DNA from: Benincasa hispida
Taxonomy: Eukaryota; Streptophyta; Magnoliopsida; Cucurbitales; Cucurbitaceae
DNA: 64,000 nt
Assembly (NCBI RefSeq): GCF_009727055.1
Contig: NC_052359.1
Location: forward strand, 15,453,558-15,517,557
Reading direction: 5' to 3'
Shown here: piece by piece, positions 1 to 10,875 of the stretch
Layout: the number at the start of each line of letters is the position of its first letter
Position numbering within the stretch: the first letter of the stretch is position 1
The notes under the pieces: generated by a model
Databases searched by the model: none
Told to the model about the DNA's origin: nothing
Seen by the model: only the letters and a program-made list of their open reading frames with translations
Made by a program: the position numbers and the translations under genes

Positions 1-73
1 CTGTCTTTCTCTATGCTTGTGGTTTAAGTCACATACTATATGCATAAGCTTGAAATATTTGTGTCAAATTCAG

Positions 74-1113
74 GTCAGCGTAGAAGGCCTGCAAACATTA
101 AAGCCTCAGGTTCAAAAGAACACCCATCATAATGTTCCTCTCCTCAATGGGGTGAATGAAACAGTCGAGCCACTTGGAGGGATAAATCTTGAAGCTCGCA
201 TGGTGGTGTCTGAGGATGACATTGATGTTGAGATGGCCAACTGGATTATGGAAAACTTGAAGTTCTCTGTCAAGCATCCGGTATTTGACAATCAATTTTC
301 CTTGTGTGACATCATCTGTTTGTTTAGGAACTGTTTCACACATTGTTATTTCATGATAGATTGAGGCGGTGGTTACAAAGAATGAGCTGCAACATCTTGC
401 CTTACTCTTCAAGTCAGAAGTTGATTCAATGGGTCGAATTGCTGCTGGAATTCTTAGGCTGCTAAAGCTGGAGGGTTCTATTGGTCACGCCACCTTGGAT
501 CAGCTAAGCAACCTTGGTATGTCCGTTTGCTAAGTGATGAATCTCAACCCCATGATTACTAGGCTTTTAAAAAGTTCTCTGTTTCTGCTTATGATCGCCC
601 AATTCCCCTGAGCTTCCCCTTTCGTGTGATATTTTATTTATTATCTTTTCACTAAGATTACCCACTCAGATGACAAAATTAGTCTCGTTTCAAATATTAA
701 TATTGGAACTTATGCTCCAATCTGGTTTTGTGCACATGATGAACTTTCCCATTCTAGGACTTCTTTTGAAGTCTCTTAGACAGCAACAAATGTTAACTGG
801 TTGATGCTTAATTCCAGGAAGTGAGAGCATCGACAAAATCTTCACTCCAGAAAAGCTTAGCAGGGGAAGTAGTTTGGCCAGTTTGGGAATCTCTCCATCT
901 GCATATTTGATTGGGGAAAGCCCACGTCCAACCGTAGAATCTACAGTGACTTCTCTGGAGCAGGCTGTCCTTGATTCCCAATCTAAATGCACTTCTCTCA
1001 TGACTGAACTTAGTAGTTCAAATTCATCATTACATGTTGCAACTATTAAACAACTCTACGAGAAACTTGATAGCATGCAGACACTACTGTCTAGGTTGCG
1101 GAATCAAATATGA
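74..1113 (+). CDS. C-terminal three exons of an unrecognised plant gene
   Basis: Three exons join in frame: 74-280 (acceptor TTCAG, donor GTATTT), 360-516 (acceptor GATAG, donor GTATGT) and 818-1113 (acceptor CCAG, stop TGA). Together they encode about 219 residues; the 5' exons lie outside the window. The first exon carries an acidic stretch (VSEDDIDVEM). The second is predicted helical and rich in Leu, Glu and Lys (LALLFKSEVDSMGRIAAGILRL, split here only for description). The third has a Ser/Pro-rich linker followed by a C-terminal helix with heptad-like Leu/Ile spacing ending LLSRLRNQI, so a terminal coiled coil is likely. I do not recognise the family and saw no catalytic motif, signal peptide or membrane segment. 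Splice sites and frame continuity make the gene real; the function is open. Confidence 0.8.
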
Positions 1114-2046
1114 TTTGCCTCTGCTGTTGTCTCATTTTGCCATGGCTTATGCAATTGGAGGTTCTATTGGGTCGAGATGGTTATATCCTACTTTTATAGG
1201 TTTGATTTACCGTGAAGTGACCAATATTTGCTCACGGTTTGGTGGAACCTGCAGTTGCCATGCTCGTCTCCCCTGAAACTCATGGGGCGATTCAAGAATT
1301 GTGTAATTCAAGATAAAAAGAGGTCATTTCCTGATTATATAGTTCACCATTCTTTCTCCAGTATATATACATATATAGATACGAATAGAAATGCAAGTTG
1401 AGTGTATGTAATTTAGCTCGGACGAAATGATGATATTTCATTTTTGTAGACCCCGAGTCTTCACTCAAAAGTGATGAGTTTTGTACATGACTGAACTTCA
1501 CTTTGAAAGATATATATATATATATATATATATGATGCTCCATTATGTAGAAAATTAGTTACTTCATTTGATTGGTGTCTTAATAACGATTAGTTGCTAT
1601 AATAATTTTGGCTCCCCTAATAGAATTCAGTTTTGTAACATTGCATTGCCCATTAGATGAATGACTAATTGTAAACTTCCTTTATTATGGTAGTGTTATT
1701 TGTCGTTTTTCTATCCCCATATGAAATCAAAGGAGGTGTCGAGGATGTTACTTATCAGGGGATGCATACATAATGGCCCTAAAAGAGCTTATGTACTATC
1801 TTAAGGAATGTGAAAAATTTCCATTTTGCTTCGGGACAGACCACTTCTCACTTCTTTATCTATCAACACATGGGGATGTTCTTCTTTGCCAACAACCGGG
1901 GTTGTTCTTCTCTAACTAAATTGTATGACTTTTCTATCTAAAAAAAATTTATCACAAAATCCAGCTAGTCCAGACTACCAGAAAGTCCACATCGAAAGAC
2001 ACCTGTTTGTTCTATCTTTTGTCCTGATCAACTAGTTTCTTCACAG
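1114..2046. other. 3' flank of the first gene, with a TA microsatellite
   Basis: No coding segment was found between the stop codon and the kinase-like relic. The first few hundred bases are probably 3' UTR. A (TA)n run occupies 1510-1533. The remainder is ordinary AT-rich spacer. Confidence 0.5.
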
Positions 2047-2169
2047 GAATGTGCAGAGGATGTGACAGAACGACGTCCGTCTGTAAGGAATCTTGTGTTT
2101 GAATTAATAGGGGTGCTCTCTCATCTTGACCTAGGAAGTGTCAGTTGTAGGCAACTGTGCTCAATGTGA
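2047..2169 (+). pseudogene. Relic exon resembling the end of a receptor-like kinase domain
   Basis: A good acceptor (TTTCTTCACAG) precedes a 40-codon open segment ending in TGA. Its start reads ECAEDVTERRPSVRNLVFEL. The spacing Cys ... ArgPro ... Val ... Leu is what is usually seen in subdomain XI of plant receptor-like kinases (a Cys, then RP followed by a hydrophobic helix). No other kinase subdomain lies upstream, since the gene at 74-1113 ends 930 bp before it. I infer an orphan last exon or a captured fragment. A chance match in a short open stretch is possible. Confidence 0.35.
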
Positions 2170-2229
2170 AATATGTCCTACACAGGATTGGGATAACTAA
2201 TTGGTGCCCTTTGTTAGCGCTCAAAAAGA

Positions 2230-2979
2230 GTTAAGATTCTATCCTTAATTCCATTATAATTGAGTATTTCTTATGCATAAAATGTCTATTTTGTTGATCC
2301 CGAGGAGCAAATAGTTCATTTAGAAGAAAAACAAACCAAAAAGGAGCAAAATTGGGTGTTGGATGCATCAATTGAGAAGAAGTCAGAAAAATTACAAAAC
2401 TACCATGAAGGGCATCATCGCAATCCTCCTTTGACCCTCGCATGACGCTGTAAGGCAGTAGACACCTCTTTCATGGCATGTAAGCAGCGTCGCGGTGCTT
2501 CACTGCCTCTGCAACGCTCTTGTGCGATGCTGTAAGTCAGTAGCATCAGATACAGGGTAGCATTGCAAGGTTGGCCTCGTGTCGCAATGCTACAAGCATT
2601 GACGGACATTCGACATCTGCGCGCGCAACGCAGCATCATGCCAGCATCGAGCCTCCATCTTGACGCTTGAGGCTGAGTTTCGACAAGGGTGTCACAACGC
2701 TCTTTATAGCATTACGATGCTACAATCGTGATATAAAATGGAAATTTTAGTTTCTTCAGAGGGAAAACGAATTGAAGCCGCAATTGAGAGCAATTTTGAG
2801 AGCCCTTCATAAGTTCTTCACCATTCTTTCTTCTGTCCCTAAATTCTTTTCATTAGTTCTTTTAATTTCTCAATCATTGTGTGTTGATTGAAGACAATGC
2901 AAGGCTAGGTAACTCTTCTATGTTGGGAATAGATAATTAATTTAGTTCTTGAGGATGTTGATTTATTTATGTCAAAACA
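2230..2979 (+). mobile_element. Left part of a Tat/Athila-type gypsy LTR and leader
   Basis: The segment holds a cluster of CpG-containing words (2410-2720, variants of GCAACGCTGC and GCATTGC), then a T-rich stretch with the motif GAAGACAATGCAAGGCTAGG typical of Tat-like LTR ends. It breaks at 2979 where the minus-strand copia element begins and resumes at 12831. Reading across the insertion restores a continuous TCAAAACTCTATGG junction. A similar CpG-word region occurs in the Tat-like LTR at 28925-29065. Family assignment is by resemblance and the outer limit at 2230 is approximate. Confidence 0.55.
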
Positions 2980-4620
2980 TGAAGGAATTGTGAAGTTTTG
3001 TAGTAGAAGCGGGGATTGACTTAATTTTTATTTTCACAGAACAATAAAATTACATAACACAATTTATGCAATCAATACGTAATTTACAACATGCAAGGAA
3101 GAAGGAGGAGAAGATCTTACCCTTGAAGATATTGAAACCTTCTTCACGGATTTGCTCCCCTTCGATCACGAACAATCACGATCCAAAGAACGGTAAATCC
3201 ATGTGGCACACCAGAAGAATTACCTCTATATTCTCTTGGGATGAGAATTTCTCAAAAGTGTATGGACTCTGAGATTTTGGAAGAGGGAGAGAGTTTGAGA
3301 GAGTGGGGGAAAGAATTCTTGGGAGATTTTTGGCAGATCTTGAAAAAAACACAACCTCTAGATTTGCAAAATCTTTAATGAAGAAGATGAATCTCTCCCG
3401 TGGAAAAACTGCCCCACACGTTAGTGATTGAGAGAATTAAGGGGAATGAAGTTATTTTCTTATATAATAATAATAATAATAATAATAACTAACTTATTAT
3501 ATGTATATATAACTATATGTTATATCATATATAACATATAACATAAAGTTTTTATATTGTATCAAGTACAATATAACCTATAGTTTTAATTTTCTCAATA
3601 ATGCATGGTATTTAATATAAATCACATTTATACTAAATTTAATTATATGTATCACATTCATATAATTAGTATTTGAATCATATTCAAATATTTAATTCTT
3701 CTCTAAATAAACTTTATACTACAATGTATCGAATACACTATATTAATTTTATCATATATAATTAATTTAAAATAATTATATCACATATAATTAACTCTCT
3801 TAATTAATTTGAACAATTCAAATTAATCCAAAATTAATTCTCAACAATCCTTGTTGAACTACAGAGGGGACCTTATGGACCTGTAGATTGAAGCTCCAAT
3901 GATACTTGAATAATTAATTAAACTCCTTTATTTAAATTATTCAACATCAATTAACTGCTCGCCACTCCACTAAAGACCGTCAGTTGCACTCTTCGCACTA
4001 TAGATATATTTCTATGTTCATTGGATATAACCAATCAATGGTGTAATAACCCTTCACAAATTGCTCATAAATACAACTGAGCCAAAATTATCATTTTGCC
4101 TCTAACTTCTCAAGTACTATTGATCCCTCTAATGAACAATAATTCACAATCTAACTATGACCAAAACCCTCTCAGGCTAAGAGAGAGTATGTCATCACAT
4201 TGTTCAAGCCCCAGAATTAGCCCTTAAGGGAGCAATTTATCTACTTACCCCGACACTAGGGAAGAAGCAAAATTTGTCTTGTGTAGCTGTGTTTCCAGCT
4301 CTCCAATCAGACGAATCCTTAAAATGGTAAGCTTATTGAGTTGACGATCTAGCCACTCTCACCCATCTACAAAACGGGTCATTTCGTAATGTCATCAGGA
4401 CAAGGTACCTAGCCTTATCCATCTACTACAGATATTTAGGTTATCTATACTTATATGTTTAAGCTATAGAAGATAACCTTGGATGTTAGTTTATTGGTTT
4501 GTGGGATAATGCTACTAAATGTCGAATAAAACATCTCATATTATATTAAATAAATAAAATATTCGTACATTACAATTACAAACTATAGGATCCAAATGAT
4601 TTAAGGCATCAACCCCAACA
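2980..4620 (-). repeat. 3' LTR of copia-1
   Basis: About 1.64 kb. On the minus strand it starts TGTTGGGGTTGATGCC and ends CCTTCA. It is alignable by eye with the LTRs of copia-2: the segment around 3840-3900 (paired with 40430-40490), the segment 4070-4330, and the promoter-proximal piece at 3230-3440. It contains an (AAT)n microsatellite at about 3461-3489. Confidence 0.85.
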
Positions 4621-4631
4621 ATCTCCCACTT
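4621..4631 (-). promoter_or_regulatory. Polypurine tract of copia-1
   Basis: AAGTGGGAGAT on the minus strand directly abuts the LTR start TGTTGG. This is the standard position and composition of the plus-strand DNA primer in plant copia elements. Confidence 0.85.
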
Positions 4632-4639
4632 GTCCTAAA

Positions 4640-6618
4640 GCTAATGTGGTGTACAATATAAAAATCATACTAATATAAAAGTACACATAAAACAATAAAC
4701 TATGATATAATATGCACCTAGCAAAAAATCTCCCACTTGCCCTAGACAAAATGTGGCTTGTCCCATAGACCCATACTTTGCAGGTGATCCTCAAACACCT
4801 TAGCTATGAGGGCCTTTGTAAATAGATCAGCAACGTTGTGCTCCAAAGCTATCTGCGTGATGATCACGTCCCCTCGATGCATAATCTATCAGATGAGATG
4901 ATACTTCCACTTTATGTGCTTTCCGCACTTGTGACTCCTAGGTTCTTGGGAATTAACCACAACACCATTATTATGACATTAAAGGGTGATGGGTTTTGAC
5001 ATGTCGAAACCACTTCTAGATCAGCCAGAAATTTCTTGAGCCATACAACTTCCTTAGCAGCTTTGCAAGCCGCTACATACTCAACCTCCATAGTGGAGTC
5101 AGTAATGCACCCCTACTTGGTGCTCCTCTAGACTACTGCCCTTCGTTAAGAGTGAACACTGATCCTGATGTGGATTTCCTAGAATCCTTATCAGTTTGAA
5201 AATCAGAGTCTATGTATCCTGTAAGGTTCAGATCCTTAGAACCATACACGAACATGTAGTTTCTTATTCTTCGTAGATACTTAATGATGTTCTTAACAAT
5301 GATCTAGTGATCAAATCTTGGATTAGATTGATATCTACTGACTATTCCCACTACATAGCAGATATCAGGTCTAGTACATAACATCACATACATCAAGCTA
5401 CCAACAACCGACGCATAGAAGATTTGTCTCATTTCCTCAACTTCTTAAGGTGTCTTAGGACACTGTTCCTTAGATAATATAACTCCATGCCTGAAAGGGA
5501 GTAAACCTCTCTTGGAGTTTTGCATAAAAAACTTGACAAGCATTTTGTCAATGTACGATGCCTGAGACAGAGTTAGCATGTTATTCTTTTGATCTTTAAA
5601 GATCTGAATATCCAAAACAAACTATACCTCTCCTAATTCTTTTATTTAGAATTGGGTCGCTAGCCTATTCTTAATTTCAGTCAGCAGACTTACATCATTC
5701 CCAATGAGTAGGATATTGTTTACATACAACACTAAAAAAGCTATTGAACTATTGATGATTCTCTTGTATATACAAGGATTATCAACATTTTGATCAAAGA
5801 TATAAGATTTGATCACATTATCAAATCTTATATTTCAAGATCGAGAAGCTTGCTTCAATCCTTAAATGGACCGATTAAACTTGCAAACCTTTTACTCTTT
5901 ACCTTGGGTTATGAATCCCTTAGGCTTTTCCATATAAATGGTCTCCTAAAAAATTTCATTCAAAAAAGCAGTCTTGACATCCATGTGCCAAATTTCATAG
6001 TCATAATATGAGGCAATCGACGGGAGGATCCTGATAGATTTTAACATGGCAACAAGTGAGAAACTCTCTTCATAGTCGACTCCCATAACTTGGGTATAAC
6101 CCTTTGCCACAAGCCTAGCCTTAAAGGTTTGCACCATTCCCATCAACACATTGTTTTCTCTTGAATCCACTTGTACCTATAAGTTTAACCCCATCAAGTT
6201 GATCTACAAGATCTCGAATTGAATTGAAGTACATAGGCTCCATTTCGAGATCCATAGCTTTGATCCACTCATCTTTGTCAACATCCTCTATTGCCTTCTT
6301 GTAAGACAATGGATCCTCAACATCTCCAGTAGCTACGATAGCTAGGGTTTCTGTTACACCCATATAACGAACAAGTGGATTTGCAACTCTCCCATTACGT
6401 CGAGGCTCCCTCAATATTTGAGGTAGATTTGATTGACTAGATGATCCAACTTCAACAAATCTTGTTGAGGTATTTGGTTATTCAACAAATCTTGTTGAAG
6501 GTTTAGTAGTTTTATTGGAAATTTCAACCAACACAATCTTACTATGGGATTTATGCTCCCTCATATGGTCCTTTTCTAAAAATGTAGCGTTTGTCAACAG
6601 AAACACCTTCTTATCCTT
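4640..6618 (-). pseudogene. copia-1 reverse transcriptase/RNase H remnant
   Basis: Recognisable blocks on the minus strand: the linker before RT (NATFLEKDHMREHKSHSK near 6545-6600), REPRRNGRVANP (about 6380-6414), the RT start with KKAIEDVDKDEWIKAMDLEM, then [18 protein letters not shown] and WHMDVKTAFLNEI (about 5950-6130), and RNase H and tail pieces down to 4640. The catalytic YVDD box reads YVNN: both Asp codons (plus positions 5715-5720) are Asn, each by a G-to-A change. Several frameshifts and stops. Enzymatically dead. Confidence 0.8.
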
Positions 6619-6619
6619 A

Positions 6620-7815
6620 TGATAAGAAAATAAGTGGAAATCATAAGGAGCTGGCCAAGTAAGAAATATTGAGGTTCTACAAGATGAAAGTGAAGCTCAA
6701 CAATCTCAATCCAGCTCAATTGAAGCTCGTGGTGAAAATCATTGTAAGAATTTTCCAAGTCAATCCAATCATGAGACAATCATTATGCCTTAAGGACCAA
6801 TGACAAGAGCTAGAGCTAAAAGACTTGAAGAGGGATTAAATGCTTACTTCTAAGCTAAATTTTCAGTCCATCATGAAGAGTTGCAACCCTTCAAGCTCCA
6901 AGAGTCACTTGGGCACCCAAAAGTCCTAATGAATCTGGAAATTCATATTCATCCCCATGTTTAATGCTTGATGTATTATTTTATTTCAATGTATTTACAT
7001 TTATTAAGGTTCATGTATTTAGTTGATAGATGAAAGGTTGCATCCTTTTATAGTATGTTTTCATTTAGTAAATATAGTGCTGTATTATAAATTTATTAAT
7101 ATGATTCAAATATTAATTATATGAATGAGATTCATATAAGTGAATTTAATCTAAATATGATTTATATTGAATGCCATGTATTGTTGAGAGAAAATATATC
7201 CATAGGCTATATTGTGTTTGATACAATATATAACTATAGATTATGTATTATATGGGATATAACACATAATTTATATACATATAATAAAGTTGTTATTATA
7301 TGTATAGTTATTATTAATTTAATATTAATTAGTTAAAGGGAGGGAGTTACAACTTCCTCCACCCATTTTTCTCTCAATCAATTACGTGGGTTGTGTGAGA
7401 GAAGAAGATGAATTTGATTTATCTTCTTGCTAAAAATACCAAAAAAAAAAAAAAAAGAAAAAGAAAAAAAAGGAAAAGGGTTCTCTCTGGAAAAAAACTC
7501 ACAGAGAAGAAAAGTTCATCTCCTCCCTCTCTTCCTCTGTATTTCCTTTCCCTCTTCTATGGATTAAAGAAAAGTCCACAACTCTTGCTTGAATATTTTG
7601 TCCTAAGAAAATACAGAGGGTTCTCAAGTGGTGTTCATTCGTGATTGTTTGAGGGATTCTTGAAGAGAGTGTTCTTCAAAAGTAAGGGTTTCTGAAACCC
7701 TAAGTTTTCTTTTATTTATTGCACGTTATAATTTATGTAAATGCATATCTTGTTTTTGTTTAACTGTAAAACTTATATTCAACGAAAAATGAAAAATGGG
7801 ACGATCTTACTTCCA
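6620..7815 (+). mobile_element. Retroelement fragment inserted in copia-1 integrase
   Basis: Copia integrase sequence stops near 7815 (after a degenerate IKTF... segment) and the RT linker resumes near 6618, so most of the integrase core is missing. The intervening DNA reads on the plus strand: first a coding relic with GPMTRARAKRLEEGLNA (about 6796-6850), a motif seen at the end of gypsy polyproteins. From about 6990 it looks like the 3' half of a copia LTR in plus orientation: AT-rich blocks, the stretch from 7330, and a U5-like end near 7800 comparable to the reverse of 3000-3150. A T/A-rich slippage tract lies at 7440-7480. Exact ends and a target duplication were not found. Confidence 0.6.
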
Positions 7816-8699
7816 CTCATGGTTCTCTCCAGTTAGAGTTCTTACACATATACTCTCCACTTTGATCTGATCGAATGTTTTAATGGTTTTGTTTAATGGG
7901 TTTTTAACACAAGCCTTATACTTCTTGAACGTTTTGAGGGCTTCAGACTTAAGTTTCATTAAATAAACATACCCATACCTAAAATAATCATCAGTGAAAG
8001 TGATGAAATATTCAAACCCTCCTCTTGCCTTAATATTCATTGGACCATAGAAGTCTGAATGTACAAGTTCTAGGATTCTTTGGCCTATGACCTTTTCTAG
8101 TAAAAGATCTTTTAGTCATTTTGTCTTCAAGGCATGACTCATACACATGTAAAGAATTTTCTTCTAACTCACTTAGAAGTTCGTTCTTGACTAATCTCTC
8201 AATCCTATTGAGATTTATGTGTCCTAATCATAGGTGCCAAAGATGGGCATTTTCCTTAGGAGAAATTTTAAGTCTTTTATTATGAGTTTCTGCAGTTTTA
8301 AATAGTTCAGTATTTAGGAAAGTTTAGTTGCTATTGGTTTTAACACATAAAGATTATCTTCCAACTTAGCAGAACAAAGTTATATACCATTCTTGTAAAT
8401 AAACGCTTTATTCACAAAACAATGTACAGAATATTTTTGTTCAATCAAACACTTTATAGAAATTAAGTTCCTCTTTAAATCAGGAACAATAAATACATTT
8501 TCTAATAAAATATATCTATTATGTAAAGTAAGTCGGAGTCCTCCCACTGGCACAATGAGACGATGTGCCCAGTTCCAACTTGCCTCGTCATTTCCCCAGC
8601 CTCCAATTGTCACCAAGAATTAATTCCCTGAAATAAAGAACAAACATGATTAGTGGCGCCTTAATCTAATATCTAGGCTGAATCATCATTCTCCACTAA
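7816..8699 (-). pseudogene. copia-1 protease and truncated integrase
   Basis: Minus strand. The protease region retains GATNHVC (near 8650) but the adjoining Trp and Ser codons are stops, so the active-site segment is broken. Next comes the conserved VPDLKRNLISI block (8380-8616), the His/Cys gag-pre-integrase area (about 8050-8300) and the start of the integrase core GGFEYFITFTDDYFRYGYVYLM (described in halves: GGFEYFITF at about 8010, DDYFRYGYVYL just after). The core ends abruptly at the insert boundary near 7815. Confidence 0.75.
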
Positions 8700-9595
8700 A
8701 CAAGTTTTCAAAACAAGTAAATCATATTTACCTTGCTTGGCCTTCTTCTTTTCTGTCAAGTATTTGAGACAATTTCTCTTCTACTGTCCCTTATGGTTGC
8801 AATGGAAACAAATTCTCTTTGCAATGTTGACCTTCTTGCTCTTTTGGGCAGCAGCTGGTGGGTTAGGTTTCCCCTTTCCATTTTTCTTCTTCTTCCACTT
8901 TTTGGTGCCGAAAGAAGAAGACACAAACTTAGTTCTAGAGGATGATCCTCTGTAAAACTTCTTAGAGAAGAAGCAACATTTGCCTTTCCCTTTTGTTCTT
9001 TGAATTTCATAAAGGATTGGAAAGTCTACAGCTCCTTTGAGCAAAGTGGTCAGGTTGTCATCAATCCTGTTCATAACAGCATTACTACGAAACTGTAGGA
9101 AACTTTCTGGTAAAGATTCTACTATGAAGCTAACCTGACTGGCTTCATCGATGATAGTCTCATTCATCTTTGCCACATTGAAGTGGACCACCATGTTAAG
9201 AACATGTTCTCTAACAGATGCCTCTTCTTGCATACAAGCATTGAAGATGTTTTCAGAGCGTCATGCTTGAGTTGTGCGGATGGTTATCCGAACATCCCTC
9301 GCAATGACTCCGTAATCTCCTAGGTAGTGATAATGGGTTCATGTTTCTTGGCCAATACTTTAGAAAGACTTGCTAAAATGTATGCTCGTGCCTTTTCATT
9401 TGCCCATATCCAACGCTCGTATGCCTCCCAAACGTTTCGAGGAGTATTTTGAGCTGGAACAAGAAGACAATCCTCCATTAGGACAAATTCTAGGTCATTA
9501 ATGATTAATATTGTGTTGATTGTGTTTTTCCATGTAGCATAAATTTTGCTGGTAAGTTTGTCAACGACAAGTAAATTTAGTGTTGTGGAAGTCAT
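8700..9595 (-). pseudogene. copia-1 gag
   Basis: Starts at ATG 9595 (minus strand; MTSTTLNLLVVDKLTS). The capsid region (UBN2-type in plant copia) includes WKNTINTILIINDLEFVLME and VWEAYERW. A frameshift near 9320 separates the first part from the second (8781-9233). The nucleocapsid zinc knuckle CX2CX4HX4C is visible as CFHCNHKG, but the His is Gln and the next Trp codon is a TAG stop (8781-8783). The same Trp codon is a stop in copia-2 gag. Confidence 0.8.
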
Positions 9596-10875
9596 AATGA
9601 AATTTGCTGAAACATACAGTTTATTTAAATTAGTATTCAAGCATTACCCATTTGGAAAAACCAATCAAATTTAGCAAAATAATTAATGCACCTTATATGA
9701 TATCTATTTTGTAATGATGTTTTAGTGAGGCAAGGTAAAAGCTACCGTAGGGTGATCAGGTACCCTTTCACTGAAATGAGACCATCTCAATCAATATATA
9801 GGACAACTTCTTGTTATTATAAATATCAGTCGCCATTGTTCAGTCCAGAAATTGTTAACTTGATTAACATTTTCTTGTAAGTATAAATCCTCATTTTAGA
9901 TTCTAGAATTTTGCCCCAATGAGTTAGGAAAAAATCGACTGGGTAAAAACTAGAGTAATCATACCTATTTCTGGAGTTTGAATAAAAAGTCATGCAAATG
10001 TCATCCGTAGAGGGGACACAAGCAAAGGTGCCTCGAGATCAAACATGAAAATTTACTACAAACCAATGAAAGATTGAGGGATGTGTTGACACACGTCCCG
10101 CTCCCACTTACTATAAACACTCTCTCCATTCACCTTGGTATTAACCTATACAAACACCTACACAAACACCACCTGTAGGGGGACACAAGTAAAGGTGCCT
10201 CAAGGTCGAGTATAGATCTCACGGTGTAAACTTATAGGGAGATACGTGAAAACGGCAAAATGAAATATCATATATCCCATTTTCCTCCCACTAAGTGTTT
10301 TACCTGCGGTTAATTTAACTTAGAAAAATACGACTAATTATTTTACTAAGTGATTGTTTAGGTTTGCCCAAAAGTAACACTTACTTTGGATAGTTAAAGA
10401 ACTTTGATCAATGTTCATTAAACACTTTATAAACTTTAATCAATAACATACATACATCCATATATTCAACTGTATATTATAATACTTATAATATCAATGA
10501 TGTATGAATATGTTATTAATGCATGCAAAAATAATTATTATAATATTTATATTATATGATGGATGAACATGCTACAAAATTAAATCATGCAACTATATAT
10601 TATAACATTTATAATATAAATGATGCATGCATAACCTATGGTAAGATTTTACTATATGGCATACATTATGATATATAATTATATAAATTAAATCATACAT
10701 CATATGTATAATTTAAAACAATTATTGAACTGGGATTGGACTCCTAAAAAATTAATTAAATTAATATAACACTTATATTAATTTAATTAATTAAAAAACA
10801 ACTAATTATTACACAAACAAGCTTAACCGATTCAAAACAAGCGAATCTGACCTTGAACCACACAAACTGGAGTGC
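9596..10875 (-). mobile_element. Untranslated leader of copia-1
   Basis: Long noncoding leader between gag and where the PBS should lie. Blocks match the leader of copia-2 (45430-47000): the segment around 9680-9800 pairs with 45490-45620, 9990-10240 pairs with 45830-46060, and the AT-rich region with ATGCATG words at 10440-10700 pairs with 46680-47030. It ends near 10875, where a foreign LTR fragment begins, so the PBS is lost. Confidence 0.7.
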
